In this document: positions 10,001 through 20,837 of the stretch, piece after piece
Layout of the letters: each line of letters starts with the position of its first letter
Numbering within the stretch: position 1 is the first letter of the stretch
Notes under the pieces: model-generated
Database searches by the model: none
Told to the model about the DNA's origin: nothing
Seen by the model: the letters and a program-made list of their open reading frames with translations, nothing else
Translations under genes and position numbers: made by a program
NCBI GenBank assembly: GCA_030068145.1
Contig: JAPJBO010000954.1
Span: 1 to 64,000, forward strand
Length of the DNA: 64,000 nt
DNA from: Diplonema papillatum
Taxonomy: Eukaryota; Euglenozoa; Diplonemea; Diplonemida; Diplonemidae
Direction of reading: 5' to 3'

Positions 10001-13000
10001 GATGCAGATTATCGCCACAGGCTCTTTGCATGCTAACCCAACCACCAGGACCAGGGGCAGCTACGGTCGAAGACGGCAATTCGAGCGAGGAGTAAGGTTG
10101 ATAACCAAAATGAGAGGCACGATGGCCATCCGAAAGCAGGGTTGCAGGATGATGCTTGGCCAAGGATACGGTTGCTATGGCGACTGGGACAGAGAGATAA
10201 CGCAAGATAGAGTGTCCTCCTTATGGGGTGGTCACACCTTCGCAGTCCCAGGGCCTCCACCCACCTGCATACGGTCGTCGACTGACCATTCCCGAGACGA
10301 GTTGGAATGCAGGTACCATCTTTCCGGAGATTACCGGTTCCTCCCGTACTCTACAACTCCCCACATAAGTGAACGTGGACTCCGAAGTGGCACTCCTTTC
10401 AACCGGGTGCACGAATTCAGAATTCCGGGATGGGTTGACCCACTGTTTCCGATGCGGCTTCCAATCATCGAAGGCTAAACTCGGGTGCAGGAGCGGCGCT
10501 CGTCGTTCGGGCCCAGATGGGGGACGACTGGGTCTGCCCGGTTTACACGTGACTGCTGCAGCGTGGGCAGAAGTGGGAAGGTCATCGGGAGATGGCGGGC
10601 GCGAATACTTTTTTGCCCAAACCAAAACCCAAGAGGGGATTGGAGAGTTTGACATAAGAATGGCAAACTCGTGGTACATGCACACGACGCGTCCTGTTCA
10701 GACTCCTCCCTGTGTCCAAGGACTCAGAGGCAGGTCCTGCAGGTTTTCAGCTGCTGGTTCGCCTTGAGGCCCTCCGAATCCGCAGGCTGAAGGGTGTGCC
10801 TCAACAACTGCCCAGGAGTCCAAGCTACAGTTGGTAGATGCATCCGGTTAGTAGAGGAAGAGGATCGGAGGAGGAGGAACACGGACGGCTCAAGAGAGCC
10901 GCGTCCGAAGCACACTAGCACACCTACCTGCACACCTCACCCACTTGCCCGCACCCGTCTACCCAACTACCCACCTGTTCACCCATCCACCGACCTGCCC
11001 ACCACCATCCACCCATCTGTCCACTCAACTACCAACCTGTACACCTGCCCACCCACCGGCAGCCCCACTTTTTCCCACAGAAATCGGGCTGAGTATCGGG
11101 GAGTTTCGGGGAGTTTCGGGGAAGTGTCGGGGAGTTTCGGGGAACTTACCAGGAGCCCGGACCAGGTGGATGGTATACAACCCAAAACTCGCAAAAAGTA
11201 TTAACTCAAGCGACAACTGACTGATCAAGCTGTGACAGAAGAACAAAGACGGAAAGCTCTCCCAGTCCCTGCACCTAGGTCCCAAAGGAGTTTGCGCGAG
11301 ATGGCTATGTTCTGCGGTGCGAAATGGAAGAAAGGAATTGGACACAGACAGGCCAACTACCGTGTCCGGCAAACTAAACCCTGCTTGCAGACATTGCGGG
11401 CTACCAAAATACTTCTGGCCCTGTCTTTTTGCCGCTGTGCTCACTAAAGCCCACGTTGCGAAGTCGAGTCCAACTTTGGGGTGGCCTGTTTCCACAGGTC
11501 GTCGGCACGAGCAATGTGTATTGTGTCGTTCGTCAGAACTTCAGGAACTGGTGGAAGAGGCGGCGGATGGAGAGGTTTCAGTTGAAAATCAACATGTTTG
11601 GTCTGGAGTTCGAAGGATAGCATGTCGTGTCGAATGTTTGTCGGGAAGTGTAGGATGCCCATCGCTTCCCATGTCGCGGACTTCTTGTTCTCGTTTTTGT
11701 TTTGTCCAGGTGTGCGGGTTTGCGCTCATGGTGAGGGGCGTGTGTTTGTTGCTTATCTTTGCAATGGTAGACGAGGGGGCGATTCTAAAGGCGTGTGTTT
11801 GTAGGGAAACACCGTGGCGTGGTTGCTGAAGCAGAGGGCAGTACCGAGAAAGCAGAAGTCTTTTGTTGCGTGTGCCGAAAGACTGGCTTTTCCAGCATCA
11901 GGGGTTTGTATGCACTCTATGACACCCACCATCGGCCTCCATTACACGCGAGTCAAGCAAAACTGCCCGTTCTGGAATGGAAAGCATATTGGGACACTTG
12001 GCTTTAGGCAACACTTACTGTATGTGCATCCAAAGAAGCTGATAAGAAAACCTGTCCTCTGTGCCTCCAACCTTTTCTTCTCGAAGGGAACGGGACAAAC
12101 ACATCTTCCGTTCTTTCCTCGTTTCGTGGTGCCACTATCTTTATGGGATCCTCGGGTGAACTAGCCCTTGATAAAAGCTTGCCTGTAGACACCCAATTCC
12201 TTTTTTCCATTTGCACCGCAGAACATATAGCCATCTCGCGCAAACCCCTTTGGGACCTAGGTGCAGGGACCGGGAAAGCTTTGCGTCTATGTTTCTTCTG
12301 CCACAGAGCTTGATCATCCAGTTGTCGCTTGAATTAATACTTTTTGCGAGTATTGGGTTCTTTTCTCAGCCAATTGTATGCGAGACTAGAGTAATTCCTT
12401 CACAAGACTTGTCATATGACAAGTATGTACTTGTCATATGACAAGTACCTACTTGTCATGGATTGTACTTGTCATTGTACTTGTTATGACAAGTACAACG
12501 TACTTGTCATACGCATGACAAGTTCGTGGTGTGGGTAGCCAAACCCCCTTGATTAAGATGGATAACGGGCGAGAATGCCAAAATTTGTTGGTTGGGATAT
12601 AAGGGAACAAAATTTGTTGCCCGATTGGGATATAAGGGAACAAAATTTGTTGACCACAGAACCTGGCCAGAGCAGTCAGTCCGACCAGCCTGGACAGACC
12701 AGACAGACCAGACAGCCTGGACAGCCTGACCAGACCGGTCAGTCCGACCAGCCCGGACTGACCAGACAGTCCGACCAGCCTGGACAAACCAGACAGCCTG
12801 GACAGCCTGACCAGACCAGTCAGTCCGACCAGCCCGGACTGACCAGACAGTCCAACCAGCCTGGGCAAACCAGACAGCCTGGACAGCCTGACCAGACCAG
12901 TCAGTCCGACCAGCCCGGACTGACCAGACAGTCCGACCAGCCTGGACAAACCAGACAGCCTGGACAGCCTGACCAGACCAGTCAGTCCGACCAGCCCGGA

Positions 13001-16000
13001 CTGACCAGACAGTCCGACCAGCCTGGGCAAACCAGACAGCCTGGACAGCCTGACCAGACCAGTCAGTCCGACCAGCCCGGACTGACCAGACAGTCCGACC
13101 AGCCTGGACAAACCAGACAGCCTGGACAGCCTGACCAGACCAGTCAGTCCGACCAGCCCGGACTGACCAGACAGTCCGACCAGCCTGGGCAAACCAGACA
13201 GCCTGGACAGCCTGACCAGACCAGTCAGTCCGACCAGCCCGGACTGACCAGACAGCCCGGACAGCCTGGACAGACCAGACAGTCTGGCAGGCTGGAGGCT
13301 GGAGCCTGACCAGTCTAGTCCGGCTGACCCAGAGTCCGACCTGGACTGCCTGACCAGACCAAGCCCTGGCGGTTGGTGCTGCAAGATCAACAGGAAGGGT
13401 GGGTCTTCTAGGTCCTTGGTTTCTTTCAATGGGAAGAACGGGAACAAAATTAGTTACCCAATGAACAGATGCAGAACCTGTCCTGCTGTAGGAAGGTACA
13501 AGGTTGTTAAAAGTCCACACGAATCACAGGAGGTAGAACATGATTCATGGATTAAGTTTGAAAGTACGAATCACAGGACGTGGAACATGATTCGTAGGAC
13601 CGCTGAGCACAAAGTTACCAAGTTTTCAAAACACCGCAACGGAGCAGGCGCCCGGCAGGCAATAGGCTCGGTCAGGACTGATCCCTCACACCGAAGTGAT
13701 CACGGGTTGCCTTGTGAGCGTAGATGCGCGGGGCTGAACTCAGGCTGCATGAGTGGGTTTTGTCAGGTAACAATGGCCCTCCACACCGGATCTCAAGAGT
13801 AAGCTTCGTTTCCAAAAGTCGTGATCAAGTCTGTATACCCACAGAAGGCGCGAACTTAACGCAAGGACCCTTCAGACGTGGAACGCATTGGTCAGAAAAG
13901 CAAACACCGCAACGGAGCAGGCGCCCGGCAGGCATTAGGCTCGGTCAGGACTGATCCCTCACACCGAAGTGATCATGGGTTGCCTTGTGAGCGTAGATGC
14001 GCGGGGCTGAACTCAGGCTGCATAGTGGGTTTGCGGAACTGCCGTAGCATCGGCGAGTAAACGTATCCATCCCTGGCCGTGGCGCTCGATGGCTTCGGTA
14101 AACCGCATCGCGTATACAGACGAGATTTGACTCCGTACTTAGACGTCGATCATGGTGCAGATGACTTTACGCAGGACGATGCAATAGTACCCCTCCCTTC
14201 CCTCTTTGCCCTCCCGAAAAGAAAAGGCGTCGTTGAGCAGAGTGTGTGTGAAAAAAAGGATACGGGTGCACGAGCACGCGGGGCTCATGCAGATGGAAAA
14301 AATCGGCCAATTTATCCGTAACGTAAAACACGCAAACATGCAAGAAGCTGCAGCGCAACCGGATGCGAAGTAGGGCAGTGCTAAACATGTGCTGACTGCT
14401 TCCAGAATTGAACTTGCTGGTGCTGGTCCTGCTGCCAATCTTGTTACGACGGTTGCTTCCTCTTCCTCTGGCCGCATGACCACAAGGGCCGAAGTGGCAG
14501 TGAAACTTGAGAAATTGAAACCTCATTTTGGAGGTAAACGCAGCCTCAGATTTGAAATTTTTTCGTTTCAACGGCACCATCAATCCCCGAATAGTCACTT
14601 TGACCCCCGGGAAATTTTTTTATAGGGGCCCCCCAAAAATCGTCATGACCACAAATTTTGTTCCCTCATATCCCAACGGGACAACAAATTTTGTTCCCTT
14701 ATATCCCAATGGGATTGCCTTGCCCAAGGTACTCCCATTGGGATATAAGGGAACAAAATTTGTTGTCCCATTGGGATATAAGGGAACAAAATTTGAAGTG
14801 GTGGGATATAAGGGAAATTCACCTTCTTTTTTTCCCGACGACAGCAAGTGTCAGACTAGCCCACCCGAAGGTAGTTGATTTCTTTAGGCAGGTTTACTCT
14901 ACCGGTAGAAATTGCTTGGGTTAGCGACTTTTTTATTTTTATGTATGCCCGGGGTTATAATGCCCCGAGAGGCCCCCACGACCAGATAGGGCATTCGGAA
15001 AAAGAGGATCCCTCGGGGCTGCTTTTTCCCCGCAGAACCGGCAATCCCGTCCTGTTCTGTCCCTGATCCGAACACGAAAACGAGTGAGCGGAAGGCCCCT
15101 GGAAAGAGATCCGAAAATGAGGTTTTCAAACTGAGCGACTTGCGCTAGCAAGGAGTGCTCGTCGAGGAAATACGGGACTCTCACCCTCTGTGGATACCCC
15201 ATTCCAGGAGACTTTCCTCGACGCCAGTTGTGTCCCCAAGCAGCTCCGCCACAATCCGGATATCCGTAGAACACCGGTTCAGGCTTGGGCTCTGCCCTGT
15301 TCACTCGCCGTTACTAGGAGCATCGCTGTTGCTTTCTTTTCCTGCGCTGAGTCATATGCATTTCGTTCAGTCTGGAGGCTTTTCGTGTTTTCCTGCAGAT
15401 GTTTTGAGCTATATGTGTCCAGGGTGAGAGAAAATGCGCACCAGGTGACGCATGCGTAAGGCCAGCTGGAGGGCGAACTGCAGGATGAGCGCGGAGCCGC
15501 TGCCGTTGTCGTTGATGCCAGGACCGCCGGGGACGGAATCGAGGTGCGCGCCGATCATGAGCAGGTTGTCGAGGTCTCCGAGCCGGGACGTCGCGATGAT
15601 GTTGTACGTCGACACGACGTCGATGCGCTGGTTGCTCCTGATGACGACGCGCCTGTTGACCGACGCGTAGATCATCGCCTCGACGCCCGCCGTGATGACC
15701 AGCGTGGGGATCGAGGGTAGCTGCACCCCTGGCCGCCAAGACGCGGCATCGTACACCGTGCTCCGCCTGTTGGGAGGAGGCCCGGACGTCGACGCCAGCA
15801 GGACCGCCACCGCACCCGAGCGCTGCGCGGCGGTGACGATCTCGTTAACCGGGCACGATGCGTTGGCGCCGAGGGAGACGATCGCAACGGCTCCGGGCTG
15901 GAACGAGTTGAAGCCGTCCGGAGTGCAAGGAAAATGGACCTTGACCGCGGCGGTGTTTATCTCGACGGGGCCGCTCGTGTTCCCGCCGAAGCGGACGCCG

Positions 16001-16347
16001 GAGTAGTCGCAGACCGTCGTGTAGCGCTGCAGGCCGGTGTCCGTGGGGCACGGCTGCAGGGCCATGTCCGCGAAGTTCTCGATCTGCAGGAACGGCGGCG
16101 CCAACTCGTGCCACAACGGCGTGGTGAAGTGCTGCTGGGCGACCGTAAACATGTCGTTGAACTCGCGCATGCGCTGCAGCACGTACTGCCCGCTCGCGTT
16201 GAAGCCGTTGATGATGCTACGGCTGTTCGAGTGCTCGGCGGCGTGATACTCGAACGACGCGAGGATCTCCTGCATCCCCTCCACATTCGGCGGAACCACC
16301 GGCCACACCGCCACAGACAATAGTGCGGTTATGAGGCACAGCATCAT
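7097..16347 (-). CDS. Secreted-type M28 zinc aminopeptidase with a C-terminal RDEL, two exons
   Basis: M28 enzymes use two zinc ions to remove N-terminal residues from peptides. Exon 1 is 16347-15442 and exon 2 is 7774-7097; both junctions are GT-AG, phase 0, giving 527 aa. Residues 1-22 look like a signal peptide ([15 protein letters not shown]). A PA-like insert follows ([15 protein letters not shown], then AVAVLLAS). The metal site is complete by family pattern: H268 and D270 in HLDSVPGG, bridging D280 in INDNGSG, E317-E318 in [10 protein letters not shown]349 in LNFDME and H447 in CYHGGCDT. The protein ends ARDEL, and RDEL is a known KDEL-type ER-retention variant, so an ER-lumen enzyme is inferred. 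The second ATG of the MM pair is an equally possible start. Exon joining is supported by alignment logic, not transcripts. The 7.67 kb intron holds a large transposon and a minisatellite. Confidence 0.85.
8051..8186. mobile_element. Miniature inverted-repeat element, family M2, copy 1
   Basis: Starts CTCTAAGGTGGTC and ends GACCATTTCACCTTAGAG, an inverted pair of about 12-18 bp. The interior has an A-run followed by a T-run that could fold back. No coding capacity. Confidence 0.55.
8305..8650. mobile_element. Repeat unit containing miniature element M2, copy 2
   Basis: An M2 core (8424-8547, CTCTAAGGTGGT to ACCATTTCACCTTAGAG) lies inside a longer block. The block recurs inverted at 48122-48325 and 48877-48966, where it is split by other sequence. 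The matching pieces include CAGTGCTGATACTAAGCCTG and, at the other end, a GCCGAGTTTAGGGGCCTTAG block. G/C-runs mark both edges. Confidence 0.6.
9210..10045 (+). pseudogene. Fragment of the OTU-type LINE ORF2 C-terminus and 3' UTR
   Basis: Translated pieces match the intact element at 54171-59693: [17 protein letters not shown] against its ETMGILETQLKASRHAF, then [18 protein letters not shown] from the Cys/His array, and finally the 3' UTR block GCAGATTATCGCCACA. Several frame changes make it non-coding. It is embedded in the 8688-12531 element. Confidence 0.75.
11185..11350. repeat. Left arm of an internal inverted repeat
   Basis: Matches the reverse complement of 12190-12352 over about 160 bp with scattered differences, sharing CGCAAAAAGTATTAA, CCTGCACCTAGGTCCCAAA and GCGCGAGATGGCTAT. 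The arms enclose about 840 bp in which I recognise no protein. Confidence 0.65.
12190..12352. repeat. Right arm of the internal inverted repeat
   Basis: Partner of 11185-11350. It abuts the right terminal inverted repeat of the 8688-12531 element, so the left arm may be the end of a second nested or rearranged copy. Confidence 0.6.
12575..12660. repeat. Family 7 repeat (two tandem units)
   Basis: Two units of GGGATATAAGGGAACAAAAT, also present in both orientations at 14645-14815. It sits between the transposon-like element and the minisatellite. Confidence 0.6.
12660..13312. repeat. Minisatellite of 81-bp higher-order units built from 9-bp motifs
   Basis: About seven near-identical 81-bp units, each made of 9-bp variants such as GACCAGACA, GTCCGACCA and GCCTGGACA. 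Because 9 is divisible by 3 and the motifs lack stops, long open frames (244 aa plus, over 330 aa minus) run through it. They are artefacts of the array rather than genes. It lies in the M28 intron. Confidence 0.9.
13632..14024. repeat. Pair of 120-bp direct repeats
   Basis: The segments 13632-13751 and 13904-14024 are nearly identical, starting ACCGCAACGGAGCAGGCG and ending GAACTCAGGCTGCAT. The 150 bases between them hold nothing I recognise. M28 intron. Confidence 0.8.
14645..14815. repeat. Inverted family 7 repeat able to form a hairpin
   Basis: Two units reading TTTTGTTCCCTTATATCCCA are followed by two or three units of the reverse complement, meeting near 14730. The arms are about 60 bp and nearly perfect. 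M28 intron. Confidence 0.75.
14825..14935 (+). repeat. Family 8 dispersed repeat, copy 1
   Basis: Shares CCGACGACA, GTGTCA, CCCGAAGG and TTTAGGCAGGTTTACTCTAC with 49300-49400, and more weakly with 49500-49600. Confidence 0.6.
15370..15425 (+). repeat. Short dispersed repeat beside the M28 splice donor
   Basis: The block GCTTTTCGTGTT, CTGCAGATG and TTTGAGCTATAT recurs at 36420-36480 and, inverted, near 2360-2400. Here it lies about 20 bases inside the M28 intron from the donor at 15441. Confidence 0.5.
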
Positions 16348-18335
16348 ACTTCGCTTTCTCTTTCTTTGTCCTGTGATCTGTGATCCAGGGGTATTCCGTT
16401 TGACGGGACTACCATTAAGGGAACAAGAGCGACCGATGAAGCCCCGTGTCAATACCACCCAACGACTGTAACACGCATGCATGCTCGACGCTAGCGTCTG
16501 TTAAGAGCATGCATGGCACAGCCGAGTCTTGAAGGTGAGATGAGAGGCATTGGCTCACTCGGTCAAAGGATAGTACCATCAACGGAACAAGAGCCCGCAA
16601 TTTAGTGCGGCCAAGAAGCCAAGTCAAGGAGGCGCTAGATGCCCCGCACTCAGACGTATACTCCGATGCAAGGACAAGCTAACTCCACCTCACCTCAGCA
16701 GGGAAGAACACACAGAGGATGCTGGCGTCATCCGGACGGCAATGTGTATCGGCATTCCTTCGAACTCTTGTTTAACACGCTGCACTTCCGGAAATGCGTT
16801 TGCCGGGGTCGCAGCAGCCGCCCCGGGGTCCCTCACCCTGATGACAGCCTGCGGAGTCCTGCCGTGCGTCGGTTGTGCATCCTCATCGTTTGCTATTGCG
16901 CATGTTAAGCTTCCTTCCTGTGAAACACCGCATCCAGGTATTCCAGGCGGGGTTGTGGGTGTGTTGCTGTATAGTTGCAAGCACCACCAAAAACTCCTCG
17001 AGGTATTCCACCAGACGTGCTGCAAAGGTCTTGCTGCGGAGTTGGGACGACAATGAAAGTCATGCCACCACGCTACTTCCAAACCGGCCGGAACTCGCAC
17101 GCTGCCACAAAACCCCTGTCATCCGGCCCTGGAACAAGTGGCGCTCGAATTCAAGTCACCGACACGAAGTTGGCAGCATTGCAGATGTCAGAATGGAACT
17201 CGTCTGAGCACTTAGAACCCAAAGGTAGATGGTCATCAGTAGCGGCATCTGGTCCGCTGCTGAATTGCGCAAGCGCACGCGTCGTAGGATCGGATCACAG
17301 CGGGAAACAACCAGCCCGAAAAGACGAGGTACAAACTTCACAGGAAGCCCCCCCGAAGCAGCTGCGAAGAATCAACGAAAGCGATGCCGATTTGCTAGCT
17401 AACCGAACGACCAAGTGGAAAACGACTATCAGCGCAATGACGGGAAGAAGCAGACCAATGAAGTCTTCTTCTTTGATGACTGGATTCAGAATTGCAGAAG
17501 CATGATTCACAACGTATCTTCAGCAAGATTCAGAAGAACGAGAGCGTAATTGTAAATGTTATCATCATGTACCCCATTTGAGAAGTGCAACACGCCAATC
17601 ACCACAAAAGGAGCAGGAGCAGACCAGATGAAGTCCCTCTTGACTGGATGCAGCATTGCAAAAGCATGATTCACAACGTATCTTCAGCAAAGGTCAGAAG
17701 AACGAGAGCGTAATTGTAAATGTTGTCATCATGTGTGCACCAACCACGAAGTCCCCGAGGAGAGATACCCACGGGTTCCAGCAGAGGGCCCAAGAGGGGC
17801 TTTTGTCCTTCACCTCCCCCAATCGCCAAGTCTCTTTGAGTGTGCCAGCTCTGCGTTACAGATCAAAAAAGAAGCAGAAAAGGATGAAAGAACCCAAGAA
17901 GTGAGGAAGCAGTCCGCCATCATCTGCCTCTCAACTTCTTTTTTTTGCTATCAGCTTTCTTCCGTTCTTTTGTCGGAGGGTGAGGGGGCGTCCCGACTCG
18001 TGGGCGTGAGGGCCTCTCAGAGAGAGAGAGAGCTGCATGACTGAGGGTCCTCCTCTCCTTTAGTTCCGGTCCGGTCCTGGTGAAACCCCAAAGACACCCA
18101 AAGAAGACAGGCGCTTCGTTTTGTTTGCACGTGCCGGTTGATCGTTTCCCACTCGTATTTCCCGTGTCATTTTCAGGTGACGAATTCAGACCAGCCACCA
18201 AAACACGCTGTCTGCGTCTTTTTTAGCCCGCACAATACATTGAAGGGCAACCCGCTAGCTTGTTCGTGCTAAAAAGGAGCTGGTTTTAGAATTTCCGACT
18301 TCTTTTTCGAGGGGTGTCTTGTAAAAGAGGCGGCG
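16348..18335. other. Region upstream of the M28 gene, no supported gene
   Basis: Contains a plus-strand open frame (16975-17505, 176 codons) and a minus-strand one (16690-17100), neither with a recognisable domain or splice context. Direct repeats of about 65 bp (17505-17570 and 17665-17735) share CACAACGTATCTTCAGCAA and AACGAGAGCGTAATTGTAAA. No other structure was seen. Confidence 0.45.
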
Positions 18336-18339
18336 CAGG

Positions 18340-18690
18340 GGGAGCGGAAAGACATGCTTGGAATGACTATGTGTTTAACACCGTACCGGTCCTATCTGCA
18401 CCGTGTGTCGGTCTTTCATGCCACGGACACAAAAGGCGGACCATCATCAGCACGGAAGCTGAGTGTCTTCAGACAGGACAGCGGTGTGAGCCTAGCTTGT
18501 CAGGCAGCTGCTCGTAGCGCGTCCTAACGAGGACCGCCCGTGCTACGAGAGCACAGGGATATCAGTCTCGAGGAGAAGCCCTCCTTTGTGTCTGAGCAAT
18601 CAATTAACTAATTGTTGAGAAAACACAGGGCACCTGCCCTTCCTACTACGACAACTACTACCGGTGTGACTGCGGACTTGCTAAAACACA
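18340..18690 (+). repeat. Family 1 dispersed repeat, near full length
   Basis: About 350 bp shared with 48341-48680, including GCTTGGAATG, CCACGGACACA, AAGCTGAGTGTCT, CAGGACAGCGGTGTGAG and, at the far end, TGAGCAATCA and CACTGACTTGTCT. Plus orientation, like every other copy I saw. Confidence 0.65.
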
Positions 18691-19136
18691 CTGACTTGTC
18701 TTTATTTTAGACGGGTGGAAATTCACCTGAATCTGGACTTTCGGAAGCCAGGGCGCCTGCAGGGGGGGGCCCGGGTGGCAGGCAAGGAGGCCAGGGTGGT
18801 GAGTACGAGTCTACGATCACAGCACGACTAAAAAGTGACTCCCGCGACTTTTCTTACACTTTCTGCAATCACCGTCGCCGGATGCTTTGCACGCGCTACA
18901 TCAAACGAGCGTCATTTTCATTGCATCGGAATGGGGTAGTATGGGGCCGGGGTTGCGTTCTTCTTTTTAGTACATCTGTACTGCAGGGAGCATTTGCGGA
19001 ACAATGGTTTGTCGGCTTTTGACGGATGGTGCGAATTGCCGAAAAGAGGGTGGGAAACCGCCGCATGATAGATACAGAACACGGAAGGAACCGGGCGCCC
19101 CCCGCAAATGGCTCTTCAGACCAGCGGCTGACGTTT
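18691..19136. other. No gene seen
   Basis: A G-run (18757-18765) and short open frames without recognisable protein. Nothing else supported. Confidence 0.4.
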
Positions 19137-19245
19137 TGTTTAGTCCGCACCAGCGGAACTCACCTGCTTTGGTAAGTTTCGTGTAGTACGCTGCCAACTA
19201 CCGACTCTTAGTACCATCAATGCATTGTTAACACAAAAACCCGAG
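19137..19245 (+). repeat. Family 4 dispersed repeat
   Basis: Contains GCGGAACTCACCTGCTTTGG, GTACGCTGCCAACTAC and CAATGCATTGTTAACACAAA, matching the copies at 1450-1555 and 25905-26000. Confidence 0.65.
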
Positions 19246-19674
19246 GCCGGAGAACGATCTGAGCTCACGATTTCCCTGACAGCAACAGACATATACAGGG
19301 TTAACGTAGCGTGCATAGCAGACGCGCGGCATGTCTTGACTGCACCGGTCTTGCTGTTTGGCAACAGACAGCAACGGAACAGGTAGCAGTTTGCTTTGTC
19401 GGAATTGCAAACAGGCATAACAGTGCAAGGTAACAGATAGAGCTACACGGCAAGATCACACACACTCTCCGACCGAATATCCATGAATAGCCAAGAGGTG
19501 TGGGGGCCCGGCTATAAGCGGCTCCTGACGAAAGATTTGGTTGGTTGAAATGAAGGCTCCAAATTGAACGCGAAACGAGGAAAAAGGTTTGCTCGGGCCG
19601 ATTGGTCGCCGGAAAAAGAAGAATCAACTGACGACTCTTCCAGTCGACTCTGCACGCACACCACTATGGACGAG

Positions 19675-20340
19675 AGGTGGCACGGACCCGCCCCGGTCGC
19701 TGATAACGAGGCCTTTGGCAGCACCGTGGGCATGGCAAGTAGCCGTGTGTCTTGGGCGGCACGGACACGCGGCCTCTGACACAAGGCCTTTTGCAGCGCA
19801 CTGTGGACATGTGCAAGAAGCCGTAAGCACGGACCCGCCCCGGTCGCTGATAACAAGGCCTCTGGCAGTGCACCGTGGGCATGGGCGAATAGCTGTATGT
19901 CTTGGAAGGCACGGACACGCGGCCTCTGACACAAGGCCTTTTGCAGCGCACGACATGTGCAAGAAGCCGTAGTGTATTGGGCAGCACGCACCCGCCCCGG
20001 TCGCTGATAACAAGGCCTTTGGCAGCGCCGTTGGGCATGGCAAGTAGCTGTATGTCTTGGGAGGCACGGACAAGCGGCCTCTGACACAAGGCTTTTTGCA
20101 GCGCACTGTGGACATGTGCAAGAAGCCGTAGTGTATTGGGCAGCACGCACCCGCCCCGGCCGCTGATAACAAGGCCTTCGGCAATGCACCGTGGGCATGG
20201 GCAAGTAGCTGTATGTCTTGGGAGGCACGGCTCTGACACAAGGCCTTGTGCAGCACACTGTGCACATGAAACATCGAAAAGCCGTATGCTTTGGGCAGCA
20301 CGGACGCCGCCGTTTGCAGCGCACTGCTTCATGGCAAGGG
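19675..20340. repeat. Tandem array with a period near 150 bp
   Basis: Four diverged units each contain CCCGCCCCGGTCGCTGATAA, a GGCACGGACACGCGGCC-like block and a CTCTGACACAAGGCCTT block. Unit starts are near 19688, 19833, 19988 and 20148. Long open frames on both strands follow the array and are not taken as genes. Confidence 0.8.
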
Positions 20341-20837
20341 AATACACCGTGGGGGGGAGCGGGGGGGCAGTCTTCGTATTTTTTGGCTCTCACATTGGCC
20401 AAAATTTAGTCGCAAACACTGGGCCCCCTTTCGCTCGAGAAAAAATGCGAAGGATAAAAACAGCCGCTTTCTTGTATCTGTGAGACCGTTCGAATGCTGC
20501 GACCCGGAGTGAAACCGGGAAGCTTGTCGTAGTGTATTGGGCAGCACGCACCCGCCCCGGTCGCTGATAACAAGGCCTTTGGCAGTGCACCGTGGCATGG
20601 CAAAAAGCCGTATGCCTTGGGCAGCACGGACGCCGCCGTTTGCAGCGCACTGCTTCATGGCAAGGGAATACACCGTGGGGGGGAGCGGGGAGGCAGTCTT
20701 CGTATTTTTTGGCTCTCACATTGGCCAAAATTTAGTCGCAAACACTGGGCCCCCTTTCGCTCGAGAAAAAATGCGAAGGATAAAAACAGCCGCTTTCTTG
20801 TATCTGTGAGATCGTTCGAATGCTGCGACCCGGAATG
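20280..20837. repeat. Direct duplication of about 235 bp
   Basis: 20280-20515 and 20605-20837 are nearly identical over the block with TTTGCAGCGCACTGCTTCAT, a GGGGGGAGCGGGG run and TGCGACCCGGA. One array unit (20521-20604) lies between them. Confidence 0.8.

Larger units (their letters stand above)
8688..12531. mobile_element. Transposon-like element with palindromic terminal inverted repeats
   Basis: The left end (8688-8901) starts CACCACGTACTTGGCAT, passes through several copies of the perfect palindrome ACTTGTCATATGACAAGT and ends CATACAATTGGCTGAGAAAA. The right end (12361-12531) is its reverse complement: it reads CACCACGAACTTGTCATGC, the same palindrome, then CATACAATTGGCTGAGAAAA on the minus strand. 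The interior carries a LINE 3' fragment (9210-10045), GGGGAGTTTCGG-rich tracts (8925-9005, 11085-11145) and an internal inverted pair (11185-11350 with 12190-12352). I saw no transposase, and target-site duplications are not clear. It lies in the M28 intron. A non-autonomous DNA transposon is inferred. Confidence 0.65.

Noticed and set aside
12575-13447. Open frames of 244, 332 and 337 codons
   Set aside because: They exist because the 9-bp minisatellite motifs contain no stop in several frames on both strands. Composition follows the repeat exactly and there is no domain.
16975-17505. 176-codon plus-strand frame upstream of M28
   Set aside because: No domain, no splice context, and part overlaps a direct repeat. 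Kept only as a remark in the region entry.
19512-20402. Minus-strand frames of 225-296 codons, Cys-rich
   Set aside because: They track the 150-bp tandem array and recur in three frames. The Cys pattern is a by-product of the repeat.
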